A model generated the notes under the pieces. That model was not told where the DNA came from. It saw nothing but the letters and a program-made list of their open reading frames with translations, and made no database searches. Shown in pieces: positions 10,540-22,541 of a stretch of 64,000 nucleotides of DNA (positions are counted from its first letter, which is position 1; every line of letters starts with the position of its first letter). The translations under genes were made by a program, and so were the position numbers. Source of the stretch: Gordius sp. MW1 (taxonomy: Eukaryota; Nematomorpha; Gordioida; Gordea; Gordiidae); assembly GCA_964036665.1 (NCBI GenBank), contig OZ038527.1, positions 24,761,901 to 24,825,900 of the forward strand. The letters run 5' to 3'.

Positions 10540-13500
10540 ATGGAAAATGAGGTAAAGCTTTATATTTATGAATTGACCAAAGGTCAGGCTCAAATATATT
10601 CCAGCTTGTTGATAGGTGTTTGTATTTTATTTTTTTTATAATATAATTAACAATATTATAGGGACCGCGATAGATGGGGTGTGGCACACATCAATTGTTG
10701 TGTACGGGGTGGAATATTTTTTTGGACGTTGTGGTATCCAGTCATGTCCACCAGTAGTTTTTAAAATTATTTCACTACACCTCGATTGTATTTCATAAAA
10801 ATACTTTGCATTTTTGCGCAAACATTTTAAAATCTATATTTATTTTTAAGAGTTATGAGGAAACCTTTCTTTGTTTACCTAACTATTTAGTCTGTTTTGG
10901 TTATCTAAATGGAAAAGGTCTTATTTTTTATCATTCTATATAGAAGCTTCAATATTTTTGCTCCTAGGAGTCTTTGCTTTAAATATATTAATTTTAAATA
11001 TTATTGTCAAACCTTTAAACTGTCATAATAATAGCCAATTAAAGAATTTTTTATTATAATATAATAAAACATGTTTATAAATGTGTAAAATTTGAGAGCC
11101 TTAAGAATATAATGTATTAAAAAATGTGAATAAAAATATTAGCAAATTATTGAGGACTTATTTTTGTACATTTATATGGACAATTTCTTAACATTGGTGA
11201 TATTAAGGCCTTTAATTTTTTAGTTCTTGTAGAGGTTTCCAAAAAACATTTATTTGTATTAAATATTGTGTTATTTTACAATGTATTTTTTAAATTAATT
11301 ATACGTATCAGCAGGGAAAATTTAAGTTTAGTATACTTACTTAAGTCACCTATTATTTTTTCACTTTTAATCAGTTAAAAATAGTGTTTCATGTATGTGC
11401 AAAATGATTTATAAAAATTTGCTATTTAATTACACAGCTATTGATACATTTGGTCTCCTAAAAATATTAAATTTTTGAAAGGATAAATCATCTTTTTTGC
11501 ATTGACAAAGATATGTGTCCATATGAATTCTTATACAAATTGGGCAGCTTTTGAAGTCAAAGTAATTTTTCTTTTTCTGCTCCTGTCCCCTTCTATAGAA
11601 ATTCCCCATAATTTAATTGACTGTATTTTTAGATTAGCAAATCTGCAGTTTAAGATTTTAAATTTTATAATCAAAAAATTTTTTATCACAAAATATTGTA
11701 TTAGGGAAGAAACATGGATTTAAAGTGCTGAAATCTTTAGTGTATTATCCTAGAGACCTTTAAAGACTTTCAAAATGATTAAATTCACCTAGAGGTGGAG
11801 ATAAGTAAAGCTCATGGAAAGAAATTTTACTTAAAAACTAAATTCAAATTACAAATATACACAATAATAAATATCAAAATTTTAAATATATTTTATATTT
11901 CTATATACAATTTATATTAGCTACAAATGTTAAAAATATAATTTTATTTCATAATATTCATGGGCGTAGCCAGGTTTTGGATTAGGGGGGGGGGACGAAA
12001 CGTTCAAAAGTTTAATTAGGGGGGAGGGCAAACATAATTTTTTTTAATTTTTAAAGCTTTTTGCATTGGATTTTTTTTTGGCCATTTAGGGGTGGGGGGC
12101 TCGCTACGTCCATGGTAATATTAAATTAAAACATAAAAGCAGACAATAAAATATTGTTTAATTCGATTTTGGCTGTAAAAAATGTAAAACTTTTAAAATA
12201 GTGCAATGTGACAAAACGTAAATTATATACAAAAATAATTATAATCAATAACTATATTTACCTGTAGTATTTAAAATATCTTAAGAAATTCAATAAAATC
12301 TACTCCTGAACTAGGTTAAAATAACTTTTTTTTAAATAACACTACAAATAATTTGAACGAAATCGATTGTGCTGCCTCTGTGAATTTCTAAAATAATATC
12401 TATCCCCGCCCCACTAAATAACTTTTTGGGGGGTGAGGAAGATTTTCAAAATTACTCTGGAAATTATCGGATTTTATTCTAAGGAATTCTCAACTTCTGG
12501 CTCGATATTCTACACCGCTGTTCACAGTGGGGGGGGGGGGGGGGTGCTTTCTTTATTGTTGATTTTCGATAGTTAAGTTCTTAAACGTTTTTTTTGCTCT
12601 GCCTTTTCCTAAGATTACCCTCCTAGCAAACCGTTACCTATGTATGTAAAATAATTAAGTTTGCTTTCTGAATTTGATTGAAATCAATAAATCGCAGTTT
12701 GTATTGAACGATTCTATTATAGTTTTTTCAAGATTATTTTCTTATTCTGAAGGCTCTATCGTTATTCTTACTTACGGTAAGGTAAATTTCAATTTTAGTT
12801 ATCATTTTTGTCGCTTTTTTTATGGAATATTGGTTAAACCCCATATTTTTTATATAAAAAAAACCTTATACAAAGTTTAAATTTTAGTATCGATCTGGGA
12901 CGGCGTTAATAACTTTCACTTAATTTTCAGAATGATTTATTTGCTACAAAGACGATTTATTTACAATTTGTTTAACACTAATTACCATTTTTTACTTAAT
13001 AATTATATGAGTTTAATTCTACTTTGTATGCAAAACTATTTTTTATTGGTATAATGCTTTACCTTTTTTCCAGAATAATTAAACCGTTTTAAAACAATAA
13101 TTTTGAAATCGAATAACTCTTTTCACCTTCAGTTAAAATGGTCGATTTGTGAAGGTATAAAAAGCAAACGATAAATAAACGCACTTTTTGCGAGTTCGTG
13201 ACAATCAAAGCCTTTTAAAATTCTAATTTTATTTATATAAAATTTTGATTATTACATTTTAAGAAAGGAATGTTAAAAATTTGGAAAAAAAATTATTTTA
13301 CAGCCAAATTTTTGATAAAATTTGTCAGGGCACCACACAATTATCACAACCCGATCAAATAGTAGGCTTGGGGCAAACCGGAGTAGACAAGGTTCTCCTT
13401 CAAGAATACCTGCATTCCTTGAGCACCGAAACCTTTTGGTCAGCATAAAAAACTAATGATGATATTACAATGGACAATAGCGAACTTTAAAATTTATAAG

Positions 13501-16500
13501 TAACTTGAGCCACCATTTTTGGTGAGTTTTTGCGCATAAAAACGGCTGGGTTTTGTTTTGTCTACCTTTGGCTTAAATGAGACTAGCGGTTAATTCTGGT
13601 CTGTTTTTCACATTTCAACTAAGCCTGGTGGTCGACTAAGAAAAAAACAGACCAAAACTGTTTAGTCTACTAAAAGCAAAGGTCGATCGAACAAAACTTA
13701 GCCGTTTTCAAGTGAACCAGTGGAACATTGCAAAAGTTGCATGGAAGAAAGAATAAAGAAAACGATAAACAATATCTTTCTTTCCATACCTAAGTTAAGT
13801 ATTTGATTTTATTTTCAAGATGGCCGCCATCATCTCATACTTAACAACACTGTACTGGTCAACAAGTAATAGACTTTCTAAAATCAACCGGCAAACTGTT
13901 TGCAGATTCTGGTAGAGTTATTCACGCTGAACATGAATATATCTTTAGTTTTTCCCCTATACGTCAAGTTTTTGAAATATTTGCTGTCAAAGTTGCTAAA
14001 AACGGCAATTTTGGCGTTTTTTAAACGTCTATAACTTGCAAATTAATCAGTAAAATTTTAATTTAATTTGATTATTGTCAACCCACACAGGATCTGGTGC
14101 CGTTAGTCAAGCAAATATTTATTTTAAACTTAATTTAATTTGGGATTAAAACTGGTGTAGTTATAATTTTTCGATCGTTTTAGCTATGTTATTTGCGTTT
14201 TTGGACGGTAAATCTATTTCCAAATGAACAACTGATAAAATCCAAGACTCAAATTGGGCACCATATTTCAAACTATTTTGTATTTTTGTCATATAAATTT
14301 TTAATATTCTCAAAGGTTTCGTAAAAATGTCTATAATTTTGCACAAAAATTTTTTTTTGCCATAATTAATAAATTTTAAAGATTATGTATGTTTTTTTAA
14401 TATTAAAAATAAATAGTATGCTTTAATTAATTATAGCGGAGATCGATATCACTTGTTTCGCCACAATTGCAATACCTTCACCAACGAGGTGTCCATATTT
14501 CTAACGGGCCAAAGCATACCCCCTCATATACTCGAACTGCCCGATAGAGTACTTTCTAGGTTATTAAGTTTAAAAAATCAGAATTTTGATTCATTTTGAA
14601 ATTTTTTTTATAAAATAATAACAAATTTATCAGGCGATTCATGTTAAAAATGCTTTAACCTTAATGTGGTATATTTAAAAAATTTGATTAGTTTGATTAC
14701 AAGATTCAAATAGTCAAAAGTTTCGAATTTATTTGGCACATTTGACGTAGATTTTAGCTGGTGTCTTAATTATCACAAAAATATTTTGCGCTATCAACTC
14801 ATAACATTTATGAGTATTATTTATATAACCTTTTTATCGAAAAACACGATATTTTATAAGTTTAGAGAAAAAACGTTGAAAATAATTTAAAATAATTTCA
14901 AAATTTAAAAATATATGTCCATTTCAATTTTTCTGAGTTATTTACAAGTATTACGAGTTCTAATGGTGATTTTCTCGAGGTTAAATAAAATAAAATTTGT
15001 CGAAGACTTTAGAATTTTGCTTTGGGCCGGCCACACTTTAAAAGATAGCGCGATTTTTCAAAGTATTTTATAGACTCTAAAATTTGCTATTTTTTATTTA
15101 TTTTTACTATTTAAAGTCCTTTTGGTGCAATCATTCAATCTTACTTGGAGAGTTTTGACGTTCCCATATTACCTCCTCCCCAGCAACAATCTAGTTCCCA
15201 AGCTCGGGCTTTTCTACATTCAACAAGTAATGCATAAATAAATATTGTTGAAATTTATTATTTTTACCATAATTTTAGTAACTTTCCATGATAAAAAAGG
15301 AAAAAATATTTTTATTTTTTACATTAAATATACTTTTTCCCTTTTTATTTGACAATGACAAGTTAAAATAGAATGAATTAATTAGCCGGGAAAAGGGCAT
15401 CATCAAGATTTTCTGCTTTATGTAAACCAAAAAAAAGTTAAGGTAGTGTTGTAAAAACGGCTGGGTTTTGTTTGGGCGCCCTTTGGTTGTGTTTCTTAGT
15501 AGTCGACCTATGGGCTTAGTCGAAATTTGAAAAATTGACCCGAGTCGACCGCTATTCCCAGTTAAAATTTTTCACGTTGAACCGTGTTATCTTTAATTAT
15601 TATTATGTGTAATTTTTATATAAATTACATCGTAGACCACCCACGACCAATGAGCGGTGAAATTTCAGGTGGTAAAAAGAGCACCGCAGTTGACGACGCC
15701 TTGCCTCCACCCATAGAAAGTTACCAGGATGAGAATAAACCTGACCTTTTTGTCGGCATTGAGGTATTATGAAAAATTAACTTATTGCCCATTTTATTTA
15801 TTTATTTATTTAAATTTAATTATTGCGATATTGTAACTTGTTTTACTTTAAAAACTCTTTTATATTTTTTATACTTTCAAAGAAATATGAAAAAAAAACT
15901 ATCGAATTCTCAATTTTATTTATAGCCTTCTTACATTACGATTAATCCTTGTTACAGAGTTTCATTTTAAGACGCGAAAAATTAAATTATTTTACTACCG
16001 GAAAAAGTTATAAAATTTGATAAACTGGTTATTTATTTATTGCAATATCGGAATTAGTTTTATTTTAAAAGCTCTTTTATGTTTTATACTTTCAAAAAAT
16101 ATGAGCCTTACACCTTGTTAAAAAGTTTCATTAATTAAGACATGAAAAATTAAAAATATTTATACTACCATAAAAACTATAAAATTAGATAAACTCTTTA
16201 TTTATTTATTGCATCTATTTATTTATTATAATTTATGCAATTTATTCATTTATGTAATTTATTATATAATTTAGTTTCTGTTTTTTATTATATGGCAGGC
16301 TTCCGAACTTTACAACAAGATGAAAGAGAAATTGAAGGGCAAAATAAGCGAAGGAGAAGGGCAGCTACTTAACGAATGTTACACCTATATCACTACGGAC
16401 GAACCTTTATGGTGCATCAACGATAATCATGCCCAATTCCTATGTAAATTTATTGAAAATTTCCTTTAAATTTTACGAAATTTTGATAAATTTTGCCCTA

Positions 16501-19500
16501 AAATTATATCAATTTTTGTTTTTGAAACGCATAATGGTTACTTTTCCTTTAAATTTGTGTATTTTTATCGTTTTTGAGTTTTGTTTAAAATGAAAAGGTT
16601 ATTAAAGTTTTAGGGGCAATGTCAATTGATTCATGGGCGGGTTGCTTCTTTTCGTTTAAAGGTGCGCACATCCTTAAATTATATGAGCTTTATAGCATTT
16701 TTTCAAAAATTTATTCATCGATATTTTACCACTTAAGTATCAATAATTTTAAATTTATATTTTGACTTTTAATGTTTGAACCGATTTAACTTCATCAAAC
16801 GCCTATTATGTGATAATTATTATCGGTTTTTTTGCTGCCTTGCCTTCGACACTTGTCAGATTTATTTCATATTGAAAACCTTTTAGAAATTTTGAGGCCT
16901 AAAATAATGTTTCACATTTAAGTTCTTATTATTATCATCATTATTATTATTATTTTTTATTATTATTATTATCAATATTATTATTAATTATTATTATTGT
17001 TATATATTTTTCCGATTACATCTTTTAAATTTGATTGAAAATCAAATAAAAAAATTTTCCTCGTTCAAAATTAGCTTTTTATTTCGATTAAAATAGTCTA
17101 TGATTTTTTATTTTAGTTAAAATCTTGCATGACGACGGCACGATATTTGACAAGGAAGACAAGCTACTCGTGCTACAAATGCTTCAACAATTGGTCCTTT
17201 CGTTCGACTTTGTGCTCGTGGCCAAGCACGAATGTACGCACGGGCTCATGGGTTACATACAGAAATTTGATAAACTTTCCATCGAAGAAAAAGTTGCCAT
17301 TTTAGCATTGGTTAGTTAATAAGTATTATAAATTTCTGTTGTTTTGGGCAATTTTAATGTCTTTTTACAAGCTTTCATATCTGAACGTTAGATATTTAGT
17401 TGAAACACGAAAAGAAGAAATTTTTATTATATATTAGTTTATGACGGAAATATATAATTATATCGTGTGTTTAATGAAGTCCGTTTCTAGATTTTTTATC
17501 ATTTAGAATTGACAGAGTTTATAAAATGAAGAATTTTAGAAATTTCTTCCATCATTTTATTTGACATAGTAACAAATAAGTTTTTAATTATTAACCTATT
17601 TTATTTTCAAAGTTTTAAAAGTTACCAGGGATCTATGTATAAATACTGGAATAAAGTTTGGAATTTTGATCAACATATTGTTAAAAACAGGGGGAATTTT
17701 ATTATTTTACGTTAATATATCGACCTATTTACATTTACAGTTGCCAAAGTTTATTCAAATATATATACATCCAAATAAGTCATGGTCATGGACTCTTAGT
17801 AAAATTAAGTGTTATTAGGGTAATGTTGTAAAAACGGCTGAGTTTTGTTTGGTCCCTTTGCTTTTAGTCGACTAAACATTTTTTATGTTTTTTGTCAAAG
17901 CTTTGGTCTGTTGATTCGACTAAAACCGCTGGTCGACTAAACAAAACCCAGCCGGTTCTATAAAACTCCCATGGAAGTATAATCATAATTCCCAATACTA
18001 AAGCATTAAATATAGGAAGCGTAAATATTTTAAGCTCATCTCAAAATTATATTACGTGCTAATGGTGTAAAAAAGGGGGTTTTATTTAGTCGGCCTTTGA
18101 TTTTAGTCGACTAAACTTGGTCTGTTATTCTTTGTCCACCTCTGCTGGGCTTGGTCGAAATTTAAAAAAACAGGGCAAAGTCGACCGTCAGTCATAGTTT
18201 AACCACAGGTCGACCAAACGAAACCCAACCGTATTTACAGCACTACTACATGCCCTTTAGCTTTCGAATTGTTGCTACACCAAAACTGGGTTTTACTACT
18301 TGACCTCCATGATCGAGTGGCCGGAAAATAGTTTGAATACCTATAATAATGGCACCGTCGTGGCCAAACTTATCTCGGACTCTCTGCTGATGCAATACGA
18401 AAAACCTGAACTTTTCAAGATGGCCACCAATGTGGTGTGGCACCTAGCAGCTCATAAAGTATATTTATAATTTAAAAAAAAAATTTTGGATTTTACTTTG
18501 TGTTTGTACTCTTTATACCATTGGTTTGAAGGATTTTTAATTACTTGATTGTTTAGACTTGAGACTAAAAGTTGAATTTTGCAAAAATTATTATAAATAG
18601 GATTAAAAAGCTTTTTTAATTGTTAATTTTAATTTTTTTTTAGAAAAAAAATAACTAATAATTTTTTGTGTTATTTCTGTTTTAAAAGGTTCCAGAAGAA
18701 ATGGCGATTGAAATGTCTATAGCCCTGTTGCAAGCCCTCAAATCTGAAAAAGACGAAAAATTAGGTTTTAACCATATTTTATTAATTTAAAACGAAAGGA
18801 ATAATATTTTTTTACTTAATTCTGCGTCGAAGACGAGATTTGCAGCATAATTTTTTGTAAATTATGGGAAATGAAAAGGCACCTACTTTTAAGATGAATA
18901 ATGATTTATATATTTTTGCACAGTTTTTGGATGTCTCGTGGCCCTCAATAGCTTTCTTGACGTTACACCAGAGGTAAATCTATAATATTATCATTTAAAT
19001 CTTGCTTGTTTTTTCTTGAGTATCCTTTTCAGGATATAAATTTTCTATCCATGGGTATAGCCAAGGGGGGGGGGGCAGGAAGGGGGCTACCCACCTCTAA
19101 ATCCAAAATTTTGTTGAAATTTAATTCAAACTTAACTAATCTTAATCTTTTTACATTGACAAATTGTCCCAGACTTAAGATCGCCCTCCCTTACCTTTAA
19201 CACTAGGAATTTACCCTATGCATTTTATCATTCCTGTATTATGTAGACTGATCTTTAAATGTTTTCGATACATTCAAATAACTTATTTATAAACTCATTT
19301 TACCAAAATATGTGCTTAGGTTCAAAGCTTGTTTAAAGTAATGGACATGTCGATGGATATGTTCGCCAATTTATCTACCCGAGTAGATATGCTGTGTAAA
19401 GATATAGCTGCTAAAGTAGATAGACCGCTGCCCACTTCTACTTTTGTAGGGGAGAGGCGAAGTAGTAGCGAAGTTAGCAACAGCATTTCACCCGAAAGAA

Positions 19501-19508
19501 ATGCTTGA
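10540..19508 (+). CDS. DESI1-like PPPDE isopeptidase fused to C-terminal PUL/ARM-like domain
   Basis: Twelve exons: 10540..10615, 10662..10753, 13329..13438, 14437..14559, 15153..15226, 15636..15763, 16299..16443, 17117..17310, 18261..18458, 18689..18764, 18924..18973, 19320..19508. All intron phases agree and give 484 residues. Residues 5-140 are a PPPDE (DUF862) domain like the deSUMOylase DESI1: DGVWHTSIVVY contains the catalytic His34, CGIQSCPPG follows, and HNCNTFTNEV contains the catalytic Cys104; both catalytic residues are intact. A Q/S/P-rich linker follows (about 134-200). Residues about 205-455 are all-helical, with QMLQQLVLSFDFVLVAKH, ILALLSNCC, MATNVVWHLAAHK and GCLVALNSFL. They resemble the PUL (ARM-type) domain of PLAA/Ufd3, which in those proteins binds p97/Cdc48. 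Vertebrate DESI1 (about 168 residues) lacks this domain. The PUL call is weaker than the PPPDE call. Expected role: cytosolic or nuclear SUMO/ubiquitin-type isopeptidase. Confidence 0.88.
11961..12114. repeat. G-ended palindromic element, in DESI-PUL intron 2
   Basis: One of about ten copies of a family with ends GGGCGTAGCCAG...CTGGCTACGCCC and long G or C runs next to the ends. This copy reads ATGGGCGTAGCCAGG and ends CTACGTCCATGG. Other copies: 19050-19195 (partial), 30905-31043, 33060-33228, 36112-36259, 37250-37388, 44398-44533, 48898-49063, 50057-50202 and 61316-61482. Confidence 0.75.
12529..12544 (+). repeat. Run of 16 G
   Basis: An uninterrupted G16 tract in intron 2 of the DESI-PUL gene, 400 bp from a G-ended element copy. 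Length may be unstable or a sequencing artefact. Confidence 0.9.
13538..13722. mobile_element. Mariner-type MITE, in DESI-PUL intron 3
   Basis: Family consensus ends are GTGTTGTAAAAACGGCTGGG and its inverse, with GTTTTGTTTGGTCGACC inside and TTTTAGTCGACTAAA near the middle. Several copies are flanked by TA. This copy runs from AAAAACGGCTGGGTTTTG to AACAAAACTTAGCCGTTTTC. Other copies: 15447-15575, 17823-17967, 18059-18245, 20758-21181, 26424-26521, 32780-32940, 33605-33645 (half), 34681-34885, 37797-37945, 39704-39830, 43585-43752 and 50669-50860. Confidence 0.75.
15447..15575. mobile_element. MITE of the GTGTTGTAAAAACGG family (one end intact)
   Basis: It begins TA-GTGTTGTAAAAACGGCTG and loses homology past GTCGACCGC, lying just upstream of exon 6 of the DESI-PUL gene. 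Confidence 0.65.
16930..17005. repeat. (TTA)n microsatellite
   Basis: Interrupted TTATTATTA and ATTATTATT runs in intron 7 of the DESI-PUL gene. Confidence 0.85.
17823..17967. mobile_element. MITE of the GTGTTGTAAAAACGG family
   Basis: TGTTGTAAAAACGGCTGAG on the left, CAAAACCCAGCCGGTTCT on the right, and GTCGACTAAAC inside both halves. Located in intron 8 of the DESI-PUL gene. Confidence 0.75.
18059..18245. mobile_element. Degenerate MITE of the GTGTTGTAAAAACGG family
   Basis: It runs from TAATGGTGTAAAAAAGGGGG to CGAAACCCAACCGTATTTAC. Its right end stops only about 16 bp before the acceptor of DESI-PUL exon 9 (18261), so it supplies part of that 3' splice region. Confidence 0.7.
19050..19195. 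repeat. G-ended palindromic element, partial
   Basis: ATGGGTATAGCCAAGG followed by a G run and CACCTCTAAATCCAAAATTT. The right end is eroded. Located in the last intron of the DESI-PUL gene. Confidence 0.6.
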
Positions 19509-20325
19509 GAAACTTTTATGGAAATAAATGAACTATATATTTGCAAAACTCAAAATACATCATATCTATATATATATATATATAAAGTTATTTTTTAATG
19601 ATGATAATGTAAATTGCATTATTATAAACCCTTTTTAAAAAGTGTCGTTTTCAATGTACACTAACGCACCTACCTTTTTACGTAATTCGAGGTGTACCCA
19701 CGAGATTTTGTAAATGGAAGTTTTGTTTATGCCTATCCTAACTTTTATTGCATCAGACTTCAGCGTTTTTTGTGTTTATCTTTCCGGATGATTGTATTCG
19801 CTAATTTTTATTATTAGATGCCAAATTAATTTAATTCACAAACATTTTAGCTCGATATATTATATTACAATGGAACTGGTGCATATTATTATTGTTTTCA
19901 CATTACATTATTCCTAATACTACTTTTATTCAAATGTAATGAATTATTTTTAAATAATCTAATGTTATATAAATCGCAATAAATGTAATGTTATCTACTT
20001 CGTAATCCGCGATTCCGTTAATAAACAGCGTTACTTTTTAAGCAACAGTGTTTAAATTAAGGTGCAGAATAAATGGTGAGGCGTCGAGAGTATATTAAAA
20101 AATACATAAAGCAATTAAATATATGTTTTATGTGCAATTATTATGCTACTCCCTCCCCCCTAGTAAATAGTCTGTGATGCCCTAGAAAATTGTTATCTCA
20201 GTTCGGATCCAGTATTAAAAACTTCAATAGCCTATGTACTGAAACAAGTAACGAGGCGTGTCAAAAGTATAATCCTTGATTTTTACGGTATTTTCTCAAA
20301 ATACAATGGGACAAAATACAAATAG

Positions 20326-20361
20326 CTTGAAACGGTTTCAAGATCTTGAAACCGTTTCAAG
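20326..20361. repeat. Perfect 36-bp palindrome
   Basis: CTTGAAACGGTTTCAAGA followed by its exact reverse complement, centred on AGATCT (20341-20346). The arms also contain the nested inverted motif GAAACGGTTTC. Confidence 0.95.
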
Positions 20362-20368
20362 ATCTTAT

Positions 20369-20450
20369 AATGCGCATGCGTATGCATTTAACAGACCAAT
20401 CAGATAGCTGCGCATTTTAATAATGCGCATGCGTATGCATTTAACAATTA
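20369..20450. repeat. Direct repeat of ATAATGCGCATGCGTATGCA
   Basis: Two copies about 55 bp apart, each continuing TTTAACA and each holding the alternating purine-pyrimidine core GCGCATGCGTATGC. A third partial CTGCGCATT lies between them. Confidence 0.85.
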
Positions 20451-20757
20451 TTGCTGCACTATAAAACTTTAAGGGACAGGGTTAAGGTTCAGGGTAGTGT
20501 TTTAGGTCAGCGTTTTAGGTTAGGGTTAGGATTAGATGCACATCAAATTCCCTCCCCATTTGAGACTTAATTTTCCGTGATATTGAGTGTGGCATTTTGG
20601 ACTGTAACCATTATATTTTGTCTCATTGAATTTTGGGCATGAATCATTTTTACACGTTAGCAATAACGTGGCTTTATGCGCCATTTGGCGTTAGAACTTA
20701 CTATGCTCTTGGGCGTCTTCGGGGCAAATACACATACATCTTCCCTTAATTTCAAGT

Positions 20758-21181
20758 AGTGTTGTAAAAACAGGTTTTTGTTATAAATAGATCAAAGGTT
20801 TAATTACAGGCATTAGCCTTCTTTAAATTGATAGGAAAAAGATCTCCCGAAGGAAAATACTCAGCAAGTTTTCTTTTGCGCCAAAAAATAGGAATTTTAA
20901 TAGCCAAATACAATTATAAGGCATTTTCCGACACCTGGCCTCTGGCCCTCGATGAAGATGAAGAGTAGTCACGCTTTTTATTTATTTATTTATTGATCGT
21001 GTTTTATATTTTTTATATATATAGATTTTACCTAATAAAGATTTTTAACTTAAAAAAAAAAAAAATTAAAACAATTAATACCTTTGGTCTGTTTATGCGA
21101 CTAAGAAATGCAGACCAAAAAACCATGGTCTCTTTATGTTTAGTCAACTAACGAACAAACCCCAGCCGTTTTTACAACACT
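20758..21181. mobile_element. MITE enclosing a captured 3' exon
   Basis: The left end GTGTTGTAAAAACAGG is flanked by TA, and the right end CCCAGCCGTTTTTACAACAC is followed by TA. Other copies are about 100-200 bp; this one is 424 bp because an exon, its 3' UTR and an A14-like run sit between the ends. Confidence 0.65.
20810..20968 (+). pseudogene. Copied last exon of an unrecognised gene (copy A)
   Basis: After an acceptor-like TTTAATTACAG the frame reads ALAFFKLIGKRSPEGKYS, then LLRQKIGILIAKYNYK, and ends SDTWPLALDEDEE with a stop. AATAAAG lies at about 21035, followed within 15 bases by a run of A, as in an mRNA 3' end. The same peptide occurs at 43822-44006. I do not recognise the parent protein. 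Confidence 0.5.
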
Positions 21182-22331
21182 AATTTTAGGGATTACATTG
21201 GCAATAAACACAATATCTGTTAAAACCACTCAATGACCCCCACCCTGCTTGTTTTTTTTTCTCATCGATGAATGCCTTATTTGAAAATTTAAGATAACCA
21301 TATGACATCGCCTAAATTACTTTTAGAACATAAAATATCTTGTCTAAAAATATAAGCTCGACCTAAAGATTACAATGTATAAAAAGTAATGGTTGTTATA
21401 GGTGATAAATACCATAAGTAAAGCATAGCATTAGAAAAATTCGGAACTGGCTTTGTTAGGTTAAGGTTATGTGGCAATCTGTTTTTTGTTTGATTACAGA
21501 ACTAATATTTCCGAAATTTGTGGAATTTATAGTAATCCCCCGTTTTTCTTCGATGAAATTAAATCAGACATTTTTTAATGTATATATTAAGTAAAATTTT
21601 AGATTTCAAAATCACGATATTTAGTAATAATGGCAGCAATTTTAACGGCGTGAATTTATTTCCTGCATGATTTCTCGTGTTATTAATTAGGTATACACTC
21701 ATAATTATTTTTCTGAATAAACATGTCAAAATAATAGGCCATCGGTGGGTTTGTACTAGACCCGCATGCAAACACACTGAATAAATAAGCACTTGCATTT
21801 TCAATCTTCTAACTATTTTTTATACATCTAGAACTAAATGTGAACAAGAGCTTAATTAAATCGGCAAGCTAAGATTGAGTTCCATCTGACACCATTGGTG
21901 CATCTCGAATTTATACTCGTTTATTGTATATCTCATCAATCATTTCTACCTAACAAAAGTATTTTTTTGCTTATCCAACAGGTTTTTCGAAGGTTGCGAA
22001 ACGCTACTGGTTATCAGTCATCAATGTATTTGCACAACACGAGTGTGTTAGAAATCATAATTTTCCATTCTTAGAAATCCAGCATATCCCTACTTACCAA
22101 TTTAATCCTTACGTTCGGTATGCGCAATTAAAAAATGGAGAACTCCAATATCCTTCAGACCTATCTAACCTTATAACTCTTTAAATTTTCCGTAAACATC
22201 AATAGAGGAGATGTGTCCCATTTTTAATCTGAAAAAAAGATACCCGCAATTAATTAATATAGTCTAACTGGTGGGCTAAAACCCAGTGCGTTTCCAATTA
22301 GAAAATATTTTAAGTGTTGATATGTAATAAT

Positions 22332-22541
22332 GAGTGGGGGTCAAAGGAGCACATCAGAGCTCATCAGGAAAGGAGCACACTTTGTTATTATAACCCTAAC
22401 CCTTACCCATATATTTACTTGTTATGATTGCACTAGGACATGTTAATATAAAATATTTTGTGTTAAGACAATATATTAAATTCATCCTGAGCAATCATGA
22501 CGAGTTTCGCTCCTATTTCTGAGCGCCTTTGACCGGTTCCC
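22332..22541. mobile_element. Short TIR element, GAGTGGGGGTCAAAGGAGC family, copy 1
   Basis: It starts GAGTGGGGGTCAAAGGAGC, identical over 19 bases to the inverted right end of the 28336-29062 element, and ends CCTTTGACCGGTTCCC. Both copies share the interior CATGACGAGTTTCGCTCCTA. No clear target duplication survives here. Confidence 0.75.

Noticed and set aside
18246-18443. 65-residue minus-strand open frame
   Set aside because: Antisense of DESI-PUL exon 9, which has sound splice sites and phase on the plus strand.
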